From positions 59,829-123,828 of the forward strand of contig JARFTX010000002.1 of the NCBI GenBank assembly GCA_029289265.1: a stretch of 64,000 nucleotides of DNA, given 5' to 3'. Position 1 is the stretch's first letter, and every line of letters begins with the position of its first letter. A model generated the notes under the pieces. It was not told the DNA's origin and searched no databases. It saw only the letters and a list, made by a program, of their open reading frames with translations. The stretch comes from Gammaproteobacteria bacterium. Lineage in GTDB: Bacteria > Pseudomonadota > Gammaproteobacteria > Burkholderiales > Rhodocyclaceae. The translations under genes and the position numbers were made by a program. Positions 15,109 through 30,868 of this stretch are shown here, piece by piece.

Positions 15109-18100
15109 CTCGGCCATGCGCAAGGCCGCGTCGATATCGACCTCCACCACCCGCGAGACGCCCTGCTCCTGCATCGTCACGCCTACCAGCTGCTGCGCGA
15201 TCTCCATCGTGATCTTGCTGTGGCTGATGAAGACGAACTGGGTCTGCGAGGACATGTGCTTGACGAGTCGGCAGTAGCGCTCGGTGTTCGCATCGTCCAG
15301 CGGCGCATCCACTTCGTCAAGCATGCAGAACGGCGCGGGATTGAGCTGGAACATCGAAAACACCAGCGCGATCGCCGTGAGCGCCTTTTCGCCGCCGGAG
15401 AGCAGATGGATGGAGGTGTTCTTCTTGCCCGGAGGCTGCGCGACGATCTGGATGCCTGCGTCGAGGATCTCGTCCCCGGTGAGCACCAGCCTCGCCTGGC
15501 CACCCCCGAAGAGCTGCGGGAAGAGCCGCCCGAACTCGCCGTTGACCGTATCGTAGGTCGCCTGCAGTTGCTCGCGCGTCTCGCGGTCGATGCGCCGGAT
15601 GGCGTCTTCCAGCGTGTCGATCGCCTCGGTCAGGTCGGCGTTCTGCGCGTCGAGATAGCCCTTGCGTTCGGTTGCGGTGCGCAATTCATCGAGTGCCGCG
15701 AGGTTCACCTGGCCCAGTTCGGCGATCTCGCGCGCAAGACGGGCGACCTCGCGCTGCAGCGTCGTCTCGCGCAGATTGCCGTCGAGCAGCGGAGCGAGCG
15801 CGGCCTCGTCGGCACCGACCTCGACCAGACGCTCTTCGAATTGAGCGGTGGCGAGCTCGGCCGCCTGGACCGCGAGGCGCAGCTCGCCGACGCGGACGCG
15901 CACGGGGGCGGCCGACTGCTCGGTGCGCAGACGCGTCTCTTCGAGCGCCTTGAGCCGGGCTGCGGCCTGCTCCAGCGCGTCGCGCCGGGCGACGAGCACG
16001 CCCTCGCGACGCTCCCGCACCGACAGGGCTTGCTGAAGCGCCTCGCGCGTGGCGGTCGCGTCGGTGGCGGCGAGTTCGTGCGTGCGGGACTCGGCTTCAC
16101 GCGCGACACGCTCGATCTGCTCGCGGGCGAGCGCCCGGTTGCGTTCGATGTCTTCGAGTTTGCCGGCGCATTCACGCTCGGAGAAGCGGGCCTCCTGCGC
16201 CTCCCGGGCAGTGGCCTGCTCCAGAGCACGTACCTCATGCAACACGCGGTCGCAGTCGGCCAGGGCGTCGCTGGCCGCATCGAGGCGATTGCGCTGCAGC
16301 GTGGCGAGCTCGGCGCAGCGGCCATGCTCGGCCTCGGCGCGCGCAATGTGCTCTCGCTCGGTCGCCTCGAGATGCACGAGATCGCCGAGATCGCGGAAAA
16401 GCTGCTCGCGCCGTTCGTCGGCGCGCTGGCGCGCCTGGGCGAGCTTGAGCGCCTCGACCTGGGCATCGTGCAATTGCTGCCGCACCGCCTGGACCTGGCG
16501 CCGCAGCGCGGCCCCGCGCTCCTGCATGGCGCCGGCCAGCGATTCCGCCGTGCTCAGTGCCTCGGTTGCGCTTGCGAGCTCGTCCTCGGCGCTGCGCTGC
16601 GCAGCGGCAAGCGCCTCGATCTCGCGCTGACGCTCCATGACGCCGTGGGTACGGCTGTCAGGCGCGAAATGAACGAGGGCGTGGCGCGAGAGCAGTTCCC
16701 CCTTGGGCCCGACCAGGGTGACGCCTTCCGGCAACTCGTTCCGCCTCGCCATCCACGGCTCGAGCACCTCCACCGCATGAAAACCCCGCAGCCAGGCCGC
16801 GACCACGTCGCGCAGGTGTGGATCGGAAACCTCGACACACTCGATCAGAGGCCTCGCACCGGCAAGACTCGCCTGCACCGCCGGATCGTCACCCACGCGA
16901 TCACCAGCCAGGGCGATCGCGAGCGATTCGGGCGGGCGATCGTCGAACAGCGCCCTCACGGCCGCCGACACGTCGCCGGTCAGAGCCGCGAGCCGCTCCC
17001 GCAGGACGGCTTCGAGCGCTGATTCCCAGGCCGGTGCGACGCGCAGCCCGCGCCACAAGGGGGTGAGCGCGTCGAGCCCGTGGCGCTTGAGCCAGTCGCC
17101 GAGGCGTCCCTGCGACTGCACGCGCGACTGAAGCTGGAGCAGCGCATCGCGGCGGGCCCGCACGTCGGTCACGCGACGTTGAAGCTGCCGCTCCGTGTCG
17201 ACGGTCGCCTTGAGCGCCGTCAGGGCATCGGGCAGGCGCGTCTGAATTTCGGCGAGCGCCGCTTCCTGCCCGGCGAGCTCCTCGCGAAGGGCCTCCAGCC
17301 GCGCCTCCGCGAGTGCCACGGTCTGCTCGTCCGGGCCTTCGATGCGGCCGCCTTCACCTTCGAGCCGCGCCCGGCGCTGCTGCAAGGCGTCGAGCGCGCG
17401 CGCGGCGCTCAGCCGGTGCGCCTCCTCGACGCGCAATTGCTGTTCGGTCTGGGCGAGTTCGCGACGTGCCGCCGAAACGGTCGCGTCGGCCGCGCGCCGC
17501 GCCGACTCGGCCTCAGGCAGGCGCTCGGCCGCCTCGCCGTGTCGTGCGTTCGCCTGCTCAAGCCGCATCGCGGTGGTTTCGAGCAAGGTCGCCCAGCGAT
17601 CCCGATCGCCTTCGAGGCCACCCAACCGGCTTTCCCAATGGGTCTTGTCGGTCGCGAGTTCCGCGAGGCGCGCTTCCAGTCGGCGCCGTGCCTCGTCTAG
17701 GTGGCGCACCTCGCCTTCGAGCCGGCTGACCTCGGCCGACGCGCCGAGCAGGTCGCCCTGCGCCGCATGAGCCGCCTCGGACGCCTCGAAATGCGCCGCG
17801 CGCGCCGCGTCCACCGCCGCTTCGAGCTCCTGCAGACGCGCGCTGTCAGCTTCCAGCTGAGCACCGAGTTGGCGCAGCTCCTCGCCGAGGCGGCCCTGTT
17901 CGGCCCGCGCCTCGTTGCGCTTGAGCAGCCACAGCAGTTGCTGGCGCTCGACGTGGGCCGCGGTGAGATCGCGCCAGCGCGCCGCCACCTGCGCCTGGGC
18001 GTCGAGATGCTCGATGCGCTCGCCCAACTCCACACGGATATCGTCGAGGCGGGCAAGGTTGTCGCGGGCATCCGAGAGACGACCTTCGGTTTCGCGTCGG

Positions 18101-18627
18101 CGCTCGCGGTAACGCGTCACTCCCGCCGCCTCCTCGAGAAAGCCGCGGATATCCTCGGGGCGGGCCTCGATGATGCGCGAGATCATGCCCTGCTCGATGA
18201 TCGCGTAGGCGCGCGGACCCAGTCCGGTGCCGAGGAAGAGGTCGATCACGTCCTTGCGGCGGACGTGCACGTTATTGATGTAATAGGTCGACTCGCCGCT
18301 GCGGTCGAGCACGCGCTTCACCGAGATCTCGGCAAAGCGCGACCACTGGCCGCTGGCCTTGCCCTCGCCGTTGTCGAAGACCAGCTCGACGCTCGCGCGC
18401 GAGACCGGCTTGCGGGTGGTCGATCCGTTGAAGATCACGTCCTGCATCGACTCGCCGCGCAGCGCACTCGCGCGCGTCTCGCCCAGCACCCAGCGCACCG
18501 CGTCGATGATGTTCGACTTGCCGCAGCCGTTGGGGCCGACCACGCCGACCAGGCGCCCCGGCGTCAGCACCGTCGTGGGATCGACGAAGGTCTTGAAACC
18601 GGCGAGTTTGAGCTTGGACAGACGCAC
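15094..18627 (-). CDS. smc: chromosome segregation protein SMC
   Basis: A 1177-residue SMC ATPase. The N-terminal head has Walker A VGPNGCGKSNIIDAV and ALRGESMQDVIFNGS; two long coiled coils flank a hinge near residues 510-670; the C-terminal head has signature LLSGGEKALTAIALVFSMF and Walker B CMLDEVDAPLDDANTERY. SMC condenses and segregates chromosomes with ScpA and ScpB, which are not in the window. Start chosen as GTG 18627 (the RLSKLKLAGFKTFV opening is the SMC start); an ATG at 18675 would add 16 unlike residues. First gene of the smc-zipA-ligA group, divergent from dapC. Confidence 0.96.
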
Positions 18628-18732
18628 GTCGTTACGGTCGGGGCCGGGGCTGCTGAAGGCGGCACATGATACCATTCGGCAACCCTCAGCCGACCGGCCG
18701 AAACCTTTTGTTATGCCGATCCGATTCCCCGC

Positions 18733-19926
18733 GTGAACCCCGATCTCGACCGTCTCCAGCCCTACCCCTTCGAGCGCCTGCGCGCCCTGTTCGAGGGCAT
18801 TGCCTCACCGGCCGGCCTCGCGCCCATCCGGCTCTCGATAGGCGAGCCCCAGCACCCGACGCCGCCCTTCATCGTCCGCACGCTGGCCGATCACCTCGGC
18901 GGGCTGGCGCACTATCCGACGACGCAGGGCTCGGACGGTCTGCGCCGCGCCATCGCCGAGTGGCTCGAGCGACGCTACGGCCTGCCGGGCATCGATCCGG
19001 CCACCCAGGTGCTGCCGGTCAATGGCTCGCGAGAGGCCTTGTTCGCCTTCGCCCAGTGCGTCGTAGACGGCACGCGTGCGGGCGCCAAGGTCTTGTGTCC
19101 CAACCCTTTCTACCAGATCTACGAAGGTGCGGCCTTGCTTGCCGGCGCGCGTCCGGTCTTCCTCAACAACCTGCCCGAGAACGGCTTCGACTCGGACTTC
19201 ACGGCGGTGCCCGATGCCGTCTGGCGCGACGTGCAGCTGGTGTACGTCTGCTCGCCGGGCAACCCGACGGGGCGCGTGATCGCCCTAGATGACTGGGCAC
19301 GGTTGTTCGAGCTCGCCGACCGCCACGGCTTCGTCATCGCCGCCGACGAGTGCTACTCGGAGATCTATTTCGACGAGGACGCCCCGCCACTGGGCGCACT
19401 CGAAGCGGCACGACGACTCGGCCGGAAGGACTTCCGGAGTCTCGTCAGCTTTTCCAGCCTGTCGAAGCGCTCCAACGTCCCCGGCATGCGTTCCGGCTTC
19501 GTCGCCGGCGATGCCAAGGTTCTCGCGGGCTTCCTGCGCTATCGGACCTATCACGGCTGCGCGATGAACCCGGCGGTGCAGGCGGCCTCGATCGCGTCGT
19601 GGAACGACGAGACCCACGTCGCCGAAAACCGCCGTCTCTACCGCGAGAAATTCGACCGGGTCACGCCGCTCATTTCGCGCCACCTGCAGGTCGAACGCCC
19701 CGATGCGGGTTTCTACCTTTGGGCGCGCACGCCGATCGCCGACACCGAGTTCGCCCGCCGCCTGCAGGCTGAATATAATGTGACGGTCCTGCCCGGCAGT
19801 TTCCTTGCCCGTGAGTCGGACGGCATCAACCCCGGCGCCGGCTTCGTGCGCATCGCGCTGGTCGCCGAACTTCCCGAATGCCTCGAAGCGGCCGAACGCA
19901 TCGCCGCCTTTTGCCAATCCCTCTGA
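18733..19926 (+). CDS. dapC: N-succinyldiaminopimelate aminotransferase
   Basis: A 397-residue class I/II PLP aminotransferase starting at GTG 18733. The PLP lysine is in [18 protein letters not shown], with the phosphate-binding [12 protein letters not shown] and the cofactor-contacting [10 protein letters not shown] and [11 protein letters not shown]. It converts N-succinyl-2-amino-6-ketopimelate to N-succinyl-LL-diaminopimelate, for lysine and peptidoglycan. The identification as DapC rather than another aminotransferase rests on direct linkage: it precedes dapD by 20 bases and dapE follows, the three succinylase-branch enzymes in one run. Similar to the betaproteobacterial DapC group. Confidence 0.92.
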   Translation: MNPDLDRLQPYPFERLRALFEGIASPAGLAPIRLSIGEPQHPTPPFIVRTLADHLGGLAHYPTTQGSDGLRRAIAEWLERRYGLPGIDPATQVLPVNGSREALFAFAQCVVDGTRAGAKVLCPNPFYQIYEGAALLAGARPVFLNNLPENGFDSDFTAVPDAVWRDVQLVYVCSPGNPTGRVIALDDWARLFELADRHGFVIAADECYSEIYFDEDAPPLGALEAARRLGRKDFRSLVSFSSLSKRSNVPGMRSGFVAGDAKVLAGFLRYRTYHGCAMNPAVQAASIASWNDETHVAENRRLYREKFDRVTPLISRHLQVERPDAGFYLWARTPIADTEFARRLQAEYNVTVLPGSFLARESDGINPGAGFVRIALVAELPECLEAAERIAAFCQSL

Positions 19927-19946
19927 GCCAGACACAGGATATCCCC

Positions 19947-20768
<822 letters not shown>

Positions 20769-20776
20769 CTTGCGCA

Positions 20777-20795
20777 GGCCCGCCGGCGGCGGGCC
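20777..20795 (+). terminator. short GC hairpin after dapD
   Basis: GGCCCGCC (20777-20784) pairs with GGCGGGCC (20788-20795) around a 3-nt loop, nine bases after the dapD stop and before pilU. No T-run, so it may attenuate rather than end transcription. Confidence 0.4.
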
Positions 20796-20825
20796 GCCCC
20801 GCCCCGATACCGGAGTCGATTCAGG

Positions 20826-24158
<3,333 letters not shown>

Positions 24159-24162
<4 letters not shown>

Positions 24163-24605
24163 GCGCCGATCGCCAGACCATTCTGCTCATCGAGGACAAT
24201 CCCGATGATGAGGCGCTGACGCTGCGCGCGCTCGGAAGACTCGGCATCGCCAATCCGGTCGTCGTGACCCGGGACGGCGTCGAAGCCATCGACTACCTGT
24301 CGGGCACTGGCGCGCACGCCGGTCGGGACTTGTCGCAGATGCCGGCCCTCGTCCTGCTCGACCTGAAGCTTCCCCGCATCGACGGCCTCGAGGTGCTGCG
24401 TCGCATCCGGGCAGGCGAGCACACCACGCTGCTTCCCGTCGTGGTCCTGACCACCTCGCGGGAACCGCGCGACATCCAGCAAGCCTATCAGTTGGGCGCC
24501 AACAGCTATATCCGCAAACCGGTCGAGTTCGAGGAATTCATCGAGACCATCAACTCGATCGCCCGGTACTGGCTCACGCTGAACCTCCCCGCCGATCCCG
24601 CTTGA
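24159..24605 (+). CDS. CheY-like response regulator (Rcp1/phytochrome-associated type)
   Basis: A 148-residue single receiver domain of the Rcp1-like class. Acidic pocket is E12-D13 (LLIEDNPDDEALT); Asp68 in MPALVLLDLKLPRIDG is the phosphorylation site, with TTSRE and YIRKPVEFEEF following. There is no output domain. The GTG start at 24159 overlaps the prmB stop by 4 bases (GTGA), so it is coupled to prmB although functionally unrelated. It is homologous to the regulator at 47679. The kinase that drives it is not adjacent, so it is an orphan. Confidence 0.85.
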
Positions 24606-24606
24606 C

Positions 24607-24695
24607 GCCGCGGCGCGGCCACGCCCCAGGAGGCTGGACCATAGCCCGATTCCACGGGCACTCACCGGAACTGGACCGCAGATATGCGCCGCGGC
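24607..24695. other. long-range perfect inverted repeat between convergent genes
   Basis: GCCGCGGCGC (24607-24616) and GCGCCGCGGC (24686-24695) are exact reverse complements separated by 69 bases, in the gap between the response regulator gene and iscX. It may form a two-way terminator or a folded transcript end. No other gene is seen in 24606-24743. Confidence 0.3.
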
Positions 24696-24743
24696 CCACT
24701 GTGGCGTGTGGTCCGCGGCAATGACCGCCGAAGCCGCCCCGGC

Positions 24744-24938
24744 TCAAGACATCTCGTCGATCCAGGCCTGCTGGATGCCCTCGAGGATGCGCTCGCCGCA
24801 GTGCTTGGGGTCGTCGTCGAATTCGGGGAGCGCCATGACCCAGTTCATGAGGTCCACGAAGTTCACCCTCATCGGATCCTGATCGGGATGGGTGTCGGCA
24901 AGCTGGATGGCGATTTCCTGGATGTCGGTCCATTTCAT
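24744..24938 (-). CDS. iscX: Fe-S assembly protein IscX
   Basis: A 64-residue acidic protein ([19 protein letters not shown]...) ending ...RILEGIQQAWIDEMS, the IscX/YfhJ family, which binds IscS and modulates Fe-S assembly. Its ATG overlaps the fdx stop by one base (TGATG). Last gene of the isc operon, as usual. Confidence 0.93.
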   Translation of the reverse strand: MKWTDIQEIAIQLADTHPDQDPMRVNFVDLMNWVMALPEFDDDPKHCGERILEGIQQAWIDEMS

Positions 24939-25279
24939 CAGTGCTTGCCCTCCCGAGCCATGTTGATGGTGTAACGGGGAATCTCGACCACCAGAGGGGT
25001 TTCCTTGACCACCGCCTGGCAGGACAGCCGTGACTGGGCCTCCAGCCCCCAGGCCTTGTCGAGCAGGTCCTCCTCCTCGTCCTCGGCCGTCTCCAGCGAG
25101 TCGAACCCCTCGCGTACGATGACGTGGCAGGTCGTACATGCACAGGATTTCTCGCAGGCGTGCTCGATCTCGATACCGTTGCCCAGCAGCGTGTCGAGAA
25201 TCGTCGTGCCGGGCGCGGCCTCCAGAACCGCGCCGTCCGGACAGAGTTCGACATGGGGAAGGACAATGATCTGCGTCAT
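24938..25279 (-). CDS. fdx: ISC-type [2Fe-2S] ferredoxin
   Basis: A 113-residue adrenodoxin-like ferredoxin with cluster ligands Cys42, Cys48, Cys51 and Cys87 ([11 protein letters not shown] ... LSC). It donates electrons during cluster building on IscU. Its ATG overlaps the hscA stop (ATGA). Part of the isc operon. Confidence 0.95.
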   Translation of the reverse strand: MTQIIVLPHVELCPDGAVLEAAPGTTILDTLLGNGIEIEHACEKSCACTTCHVIVREGFDSLETAEDEEEDLLDKAWGLEAQSRLSCQAVVKETPLVVEIPRYTINMAREGKH

Positions 25280-27141
25280 ACCTCGATCTCGCTTACCTTG
25301 TGGCCGGTCAGTGCGGTGCGAATGCTGCGATCCATGCGCCGCGCCGCAAATTCGTCGGTGGCGCGTCCGAGGGCGGCGATGCCCTGGCGGATCGCCGCAT
25401 GGTCGACACCGCCGCGAAGCTCTCTCAGCGCGGCGAGCGCCGCCTCGACCTTCGCGCGCTCCCCATCGTCGAGCAGCGCGCCGTCGACCTCGAGCGCATG
25501 CTCGGTCGCCTCGATGACGCGGTCGGCCTCGACCTGTTGCTCGCGCAGCGCCCGTGCGCCCATGTCCTCCTCGGCGTGCTCGATGCCCTCCTTCAGCATG
25601 TCGGCGATCTCGTCGTCGCTCAAGCCGTAGGACGGCTTGACCAGCACGCTGGTCTCGACGCCTGAAGCCATCTCACGCGCCGAGACCGACAACAGGCCGT
25701 CGGCGTCCACCTGGAAGGTGACCCGGATCCGCGCCGCCCCGGCCGCCATCGGCGGGATGCCGCGCAGTTCGAAGCGGGCGAGCGAACGGCAGTCGGCGAC
25801 GAGCTCTCGCTCGCCCTGGACCACATGGAAGGCCATCGCCGTCTGGCCGTCCTTGAAGGTGGTGAACTCCTGCGCGCGCGCGATCGGCAGCGTCGCATTG
25901 CGCGGGATGACCTTCTCGACCAGGCCGCCCATGGTCTCGAGGCCGAGCGAGAGCGGAATCACGTCGAGCAGCAGCCATTCCTCGTCCTTGCGGTTGCCGG
26001 CGAGGATGTTGGCCTGGATCGCGGCGCCGAGCGCGACGACCTTGTCGGGATCGAGGTTGGTGAGCGGTTCCTGGCCGAAGAAGTCGGCCACGGCGCGCTG
26101 GATGTGGGGCATGCGGGTGGCGCCGCCGACCATGACCACCCCCTTGACCTCGTCCGCCGAGAGCCCCGCGTCGCGCAGCACCTTGCGCATCGGTGCGATG
26201 GTCTTGCGCACCAGATGCTCGGTCATGCGGGCGAAATCATCGCGCGTGACGATCAGGCTCACCTCCTCACCCGAGGCGAGCGAGGCGCGCACCGGCGCTT
26301 CCTCGCAGACGCTCAACAACTCCTTGGCCTCTCGCGCCTTCATCAGCAGGCGTCGCGCGTCTTCGCCCGAGGGCGGCGCGATCCTGGCCTTGTCGAGCAG
26401 CCAGCAGAACAGCCGGTGGTCGAAGTCGTCTCCGCCCAGCGCGCTGTCGCCGCTGGTCGCGAGCACCTCGAAGATGCCGCGCGAGAGCTTGAGGATGGAG
26501 AGGTCGAAGGTGCCACCGCCCAGGTCATAGACCGCATAGACGCCCTCTGATGCGTTGTCGAGGCCGTAGGCGACCGCCGCCGCCGTCGGCTCGTTGAGCA
26601 GACGCAGCACATTGAGGCCGGCAAGCTTGGCGGCATCCTTGGTGGCCTGGCGCTGGGCTTCGTCGAAGTAGGCCGGCACGGTGATCACGACGCCGGTGAG
26701 CGGCCCACCGAGGCTCGCCTCGGCACGCGCACCGAGCACCCGCAAAATCTCGGCCGAGATCTCGACCGGGCTCCTGACGCCCTGCACGGTGCGCAGCCGT
26801 ACCATCCCCTCGGCATCGACGAAGTCGTAGGGCATGGCCTCGACGTGGATCACGTCCTTCAACCCACGCCCCATGAAGCGCTTGACCGAGAGAATGGTGT
26901 TCTTGGGGTCGGTGGTATGTGCCTGGGCGGCCGACTGGCCGACGACGACATCGCCGTCGGCACGGTACTGGACGATCGAAGGCAGCATGGTGCGCCCATG
27001 CTCGTCGGGCAGGCAGACTGCGATGCCGTTGCGCACGGTGGCGACCAGCGAGTTGGTCGTCCCGAGGTCTATGCCGGCCGCGAGCCGGTGCTTGTGCGGT
27101 TCCGGCGATTGTCCGGGCTCGGAGATTTGCAGTAGGGCCAT
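25276..27141 (-). CDS. hscA: Hsp70-type chaperone HscA
   Basis: A 621-residue Hsp70 with nucleotide-binding domain signatures [52 protein letters not shown] and [15 protein letters not shown], an interdomain linker near [17 protein letters not shown], and the substrate-binding domain. HscA, stimulated by HscB, releases clusters from IscU by recognising the LPPVK motif, which IscU here has. ATG overlaps the hscB stop by one base (TGATG). Confidence 0.96.
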   Translation of the reverse strand: MALLQISEPGQSPEPHKHRLAAGIDLGTTNSLVATVRNGIAVCLPDEHGRTMLPSIVQYRADGDVVVGQSAAQAHTTDPKNTILSVKRFMGRGLKDVIHVEAMPYDFVDAEGMVRLRTVQGVRSPVEISAEILRVLGARAEASLGGPLTGVVITVPAYFDEAQRQATKDAAKLAGLNVLRLLNEPTAAAVAYGLDNASEGVYAVYDLGGGTFDLSILKLSRGIFEVLATSGDSALGGDDFDHRLFCWLLDKARIAPPSGEDARRLLMKAREAKELLSVCEEAPVRASLASGEEVSLIVTRDDFARMTEHLVRKTIAPMRKVLRDAGLSADEVKGVVMVGGATRMPHIQRAVADFFGQEPLTNLDPDKVVALGAAIQANILAGNRKDEEWLLLDVIPLSLGLETMGGLVEKVIPRNATLPIARAQEFTTFKDGQTAMAFHVVQGERELVADCRSLARFELRGIPPMAAGAARIRVTFQVDADGLLSVSAREMASGVETSVLVKPSYGLSDDEIADMLKEGIEHAEEDMGARALREQQVEADRVIEATEHALEVDGALLDDGERAKVEAALAALRELRGGVDHAAIRQGIAALGRATDEFAARRMDRSIRTALTGHKVSEIEV

Positions 27142-27674
27142 CAGGTTTCCAGCGCCTCGAGGGCGTCGTCGATGTCGTGCTGGAGTTTTTCGAGGAACAT
27201 CAGCCGCCGCACGGTTTCGGCAGCGGTTTCGAGATCGTGATCGGCGTCGAGGGCACGTTCGAGCACCTCGAACACCTCGCGGGCGTGCTGCCGCAGACGA
27301 TGGTGAAGCTGCTCGAGCTCGGTCACGTCACCGGCAGAGCGCGCCTCCTCGACCGCTTCGCGCCACTCCATCTGCTCCATCAGAAACTCGCCCGACATCG
27401 CCGTATTCGTCGCAAGGCCGGGATCGACGCCTTCGAGCTCGAGCAGATAGCGCGCACGCGCAAGGGGACTGCGCAAGGTGCGAAAGCCCTCGTTTACCCG
27501 GGTCGCCCACTGCAGCGCGCGGCGCCGCTCGGTCTCCGGTAAGTGGGCGTGACGATCCGGATGCACCTGTCCGTGCAACTCGTGATAGGCGGCTTCGAGC
27601 ACCGTCTCGTCGATGCGAAATCGTCGCGCCAGGCCGAACAGCGTGAAGAAGTCCCTCTGCAGGTCGATGGTCAT
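27141..27674 (-). CDS. hscB: co-chaperone HscB
   Basis: A 177-residue J-protein: J domain with the HPD motif in [18 protein letters not shown] and a C-terminal IscU-binding helical bundle ([42 protein letters not shown]). It stimulates HscA ATPase. Start 27674 ([15 protein letters not shown]) matches the family; an in-frame ATG six codons upstream is possible. Confidence 0.95.
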   Translation of the reverse strand: MTIDLQRDFFTLFGLARRFRIDETVLEAAYHELHGQVHPDRHAHLPETERRRALQWATRVNEGFRTLRSPLARARYLLELEGVDPGLATNTAMSGEFLMEQMEWREAVEEARSAGDVTELEQLHHRLRQHAREVFEVLERALDADHDLETAAETVRRLMFLEKLQHDIDDALEALET

Positions 27675-27692
27675 CGGCGATCGCGCATGCAC

Positions 27693-28016
27693 TCAGACGT
27701 TGAAGCTCTCGCCGCAGCCACAGGCATCCTTGACGTTCGGGTTATTGAACTTGAACCCTTCGTTGAGCCCTTCACGAACAAAGTCGAGCTCGGTGCCTTC
27801 GACATAGGGCAGGCTCTTCGGGTCCACCAGGATCTTGATGCCATGGCTCTCGAAGATCAGATCCTCGTCGTGCTTGTCGTCGACAAACTCGAGCTTGTAG
27901 GCCATGCCCGAACAGCCCGAGGTCTTGACCCCGAAACGAATGCCGAGACCCTTGCCACGCTTGGCAATGAAGTTCTCGACGTGCCGGGCCGCGTTTTCGG
28001 TCAGCGTCACACCCAT
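27693..28016 (-). CDS. iscA: A-type Fe-S carrier IscA
   Basis: A 107-residue A-type scaffold/carrier with Cys35, Cys99 and Cys101 (SGCSGMAY ... DACGCGESF). The start at 28016 ([16 protein letters not shown]) is preceded by GGTGGAG; a TTG six codons upstream is not needed. It moves [Fe-S] to apo-targets. Confidence 0.95.
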   Translation of the reverse strand: MGVTLTENAARHVENFIAKRGKGLGIRFGVKTSGCSGMAYKLEFVDDKHDEDLIFESHGIKILVDPKSLPYVEGTELDFVREGLNEGFKFNNPNVKDACGCGESFNV

Positions 28017-28036
28017 CGATTCGATCTCCACCAAAA

Positions 28037-28420
28037 TCAGACCTCGTGCTTCTTCTTGTAGTCCGCCACCGCCGCCTTGATCGCGTCCTCGGCGAGGATC
28101 GAACAGTGGATCTTAACCGGAGGCAGCGCAAGCTCTTCGGCGATCTGCGTGTTCTTGATCTCGAGCGCCTGGTCGACGGTCTTGCCCTTCACCCACTCGG
28201 TGACGAGCGAACTCGAGGCAATCGCCGAGCCGCAGCCATAGGTCTTGAAACGGGCATCTTCGATGACACCGTCGGACCCGACCTTGATCTGCAGCTTCAT
28301 GACGTCGCCGCACGCCGGCGCGCCGACCATGCCGGTGCCGACACCTGCGTCGTCCTTGGCGAAGGCACCGACATTGCGGGGATTCTCGTAGTGGTCGAGC
28401 AGTTTTTCGCTGTATGCCAT
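28037..28420 (-). CDS. iscU: Fe-S scaffold protein IscU
   Basis: A 127-residue scaffold with the three cluster cysteines Cys37, Cys63 and Cys106, the Asp after Cys37, and the HscA-binding LPPVK at residues 99-103. Fe-S clusters are assembled here with sulfur from IscS. Lies 19 bases downstream of iscS and upstream of iscA. Confidence 0.97.
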   Translation of the reverse strand: MAYSEKLLDHYENPRNVGAFAKDDAGVGTGMVGAPACGDVMKLQIKVGSDGVIEDARFKTYGCGSAIASSSLVTEWVKGKTVDQALEIKNTQIAEELALPPVKIHCSILAEDAIKAAVADYKKKHEV

Positions 28421-28439
28421 GGTTATGCTCCTTGTGTTC

Positions 28440-29651
28440 TCAGTGGGCAGCCCACTGAACGGTATTCAGATCCACGCCTTCCTGAACCATCTCCCACAAC
28501 GGCGACAGCTCGCGCAGCTTGCCGATCTTGCGGTGGAGCAGATCGATCGTGAAGTCGACCTCTTCCTCCGTCGTGAATCGGCCGATCGTGAAGCGGATCG
28601 AGCTGTGCGCGAGTTCGTCGTCGCGACCGAGCGCCCGCAGCACGTAGGACGGCTCCAGGCTCGCCGACGTACAGGCCGAGCCCGACGACACCGCGACGTC
28701 CTTGATCGCCATGATCAGTGATTCGCCTTCGACATAGGCGAAGGAGATATTGAGGTTGTGCGGCACGCGCTGCTCGAGGTCGCCATTGACGTAGACGGCG
28801 TCGATGTCCTGCAGGCCGGTGAGCAGCTTGTCGCGCAGCCGCCGGACGCGGGCGTTCTCGCTCGCCATCTCTTCGCGGGCGATCCGGAACGCCTCGCCCA
28901 TGCCGACGATCTGGTGCGTGGCGAGCGTGCCCGAGCGCAGGCCGCGCTCGTGGCCGCCGCCGTGCATCTGCGCCTCGATGCGCACTCGCGGCTTGCGTCG
29001 CACGTAGAGCGCGCCGATGCCCTTGGGCCCGTAGGTCTTGTGCGCGCTGAAGGACATCAGGTCGACCTTGATCTGCGCCAGGTCGATGTCGATCTTGCCA
29101 GTCGCCTGGGCCGCATCGACGTGGAAAATCACACCTTTGTCGCGGCAGATCTCGCCCAGTTCGGCGATCGGCTGCACGACGCCGATCTCGTTGTTCACCA
29201 TCATGACCGAAGCGACGATGGTGTCGGGACGGATCGCCGCGCGAAACGCCGCCAGATCCACCAGGCCGTTCTCCTGCACGTCGAGATAGGTCGCCTCGAA
29301 GCCTTGGCGCTCGAGCTCGCGCACGGTGTCGAGCACGGCCTTGTGCTCGGTCTTGACCGTGATCAGGTGCTTGCCCTTGCCCTTGTGGAACTGCGCCGCA
29401 CCCTTGATCGCGAGATTGTTCGACTCGGTCGCGCCCGACGTCCACACGATCTCCTTGGGGTCGGCATTGACGAGCGCGGCAACCTGCTCGCGCGCATCCT
29501 CGACGGCCTTCTCCGCCTCCCAACCGAACGCGTGCGAGCGGCTCGCCGGGTTGCCGAAGTGCTCGGACAACCATGGAATCATCGCCGCGGCAACGCGGGG
29601 ATCGACGGGCGTGGTCGCCGAGTAGTCGAGATAGATCGGGAACTTCAGCAT
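28440..29651 (-). CDS. iscS: cysteine desulfurase IscS
   Basis: A 403-residue PLP enzyme. PLP lysine is Lys205 ([11 protein letters not shown]) and the mobile sulfur-carrying Cys327 sits in [21 protein letters not shown], as in housekeeping IscS. It takes sulfur from cysteine for IscU, tRNA thiolation and other acceptors. Length and the C-terminal tail ([23 protein letters not shown]) are those of E. coli IscS. Immediately downstream of a second, shorter desulfurase gene. Confidence 0.96.
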   Translation of the reverse strand: MLKFPIYLDYSATTPVDPRVAAAMIPWLSEHFGNPASRSHAFGWEAEKAVEDAREQVAALVNADPKEIVWTSGATESNNLAIKGAAQFHKGKGKHLITVKTEHKAVLDTVRELERQGFEATYLDVQENGLVDLAAFRAAIRPDTIVASVMMVNNEIGVVQPIAELGEICRDKGVIFHVDAAQATGKIDIDLAQIKVDLMSFSAHKTYGPKGIGALYVRRKPRVRIEAQMHGGGHERGLRSGTLATHQIVGMGEAFRIAREEMASENARVRRLRDKLLTGLQDIDAVYVNGDLEQRVPHNLNISFAYVEGESLIMAIKDVAVSSGSACTSASLEPSYVLRALGRDDELAHSSIRFTIGRFTTEEEVDFTIDLLHRKIGKLRELSPLWEMVQEGVDLNTVQWAAH

Positions 29652-29700
29652 TGAGCGTCTCCGTATTGGTTCAAGTCTTCGAGATTCGTCCGATGATCGG

Positions 29701-30849
29701 TCAGGCTGCCATCGCGGGCAGCTTCTTAAGTTCGCTCAGCACCGTCGCAAACGCGACGACGAAGCGCTCCACGTCGGCATCCGTCGTGCCGTATCCGAGG
29801 CTCAGGCGCACCGCGCTGCGCGCAACCGCGGGCTCGACCCCCATTGCGAGCAGCGTGCGCGAGGGTTCGGGATGTGCGCTCGAGCAGGCCGAACCGCTCG
29901 CGCAGGCGAAACCGGCGCGATCGAGTCTGGCTACCAGTGTCTCGCCGTCGATGCCGGCGGCCGCGAAGAAAAGCGTGTTCGGCAGGCGCGGAGCATCGGC
30001 CGAGAAGATCCTCGCACCGCTCGCCGCCAACGCCGCCTGCACTCGGTCGCGCAGGACCTCGATGCGCCGCGCTTCGGCCGCCCTGCGGTCGAGCGCGATT
30101 GCACAGGCTGCCCCGAAACCGACGATCGCCGCCACGTTCTCCGTACCGGAACGCAATCCGCGCTCCTGCCCGCCTCCGGCAATCAGTGGAGCAAGCTCGA
30201 GGCGCTTGTCCATGATCAGGGCACCGGCCCCGAGCGGCCCACCGATCTTGTGCGCTGACACGGTCAGCGCATGCACGCCGAGCTTGCGGAAATCGACCTC
30301 GATCTTGCCCAGCGCCTGCACGGCGTCGGTATGGACCCAGGCGCCCGCTGCGGTGGCCTCGCGCGCCAGCGCGGCTACGTTCTGGATCACGCCGGTCTCG
30401 TTGTTGGCGAGCATCACCGACACCAATGCCGGTCGCTGTTCCAGCTCCGCGCGCCAGCTGGCAGCGTCGAGACGCCCGGCCGCGTCGACGCCAATCTCCG
30501 CAAGTTCCCAACCCGTGCGCCGCAACTGCCTTGCAGGCTCACGCACGCATGGATGCTCGATCGCGCTGATTGCGATGCGGGCAGGCCGCATCAACGCCGC
30601 GGCACCCTTGATGAACAGGTTGTTCGCTTCCGACCCACCGCTGGTGAACACGACCTCGGTGGCATGAGCGCCAACTGCACGAGCGACCTGCGCCCTCGCC
30701 TCGTCGACCGCTGCGCGCGCCTGCCGGCCGTACTCGTGCCGGCTCGAGGCGTTGCCGAAGCGGTCGCCGAGCCAGGGAATCATCGCCTCGCGCACCCCGG
30801 GATCGAGGGGCGCGGTGGCATTCCAGTCGAGATAGACGGGCGTGAACAT
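29701..30849 (-). CDS. second cysteine desulfurase (NifS/IscS-like)
   Basis: A 382-residue PLP desulfurase with the same fold and sites as IscS ([10 protein letters not shown] lysine; [17 protein letters not shown] cysteine loop) but clearly diverged from the iscS product and about 20 residues shorter, lacking the IscS C-terminal tail. It resembles NifS-type enzymes. It lies between iscR and iscS, 19 bases after iscR, so it is under the same promoter. It could supply sulfur for a specific target, or be partly redundant. ATG 30849 ([15 protein letters not shown]) chosen by family alignment; an ATG 13 codons upstream overlaps iscR. Confidence 0.88.
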   Translation of the reverse strand: MFTPVYLDWNATAPLDPGVREAMIPWLGDRFGNASSRHEYGRQARAAVDEARAQVARAVGAHATEVVFTSGGSEANNLFIKGAAALMRPARIAISAIEHPCVREPARQLRRTGWELAEIGVDAAGRLDAASWRAELEQRPALVSVMLANNETGVIQNVAALAREATAAGAWVHTDAVQALGKIEVDFRKLGVHALTVSAHKIGGPLGAGALIMDKRLELAPLIAGGGQERGLRSGTENVAAIVGFGAACAIALDRRAAEARRIEVLRDRVQAALAASGARIFSADAPRLPNTLFFAAAGIDGETLVARLDRAGFACASGSACSSAHPEPSRTLLAMGVEPAVARSAVRLSLGYGTTDADVERFVVAFATVLSELKKLPAMAA

Positions 30850-30868
30850 GGGGCCGATGCAGAAAGGG

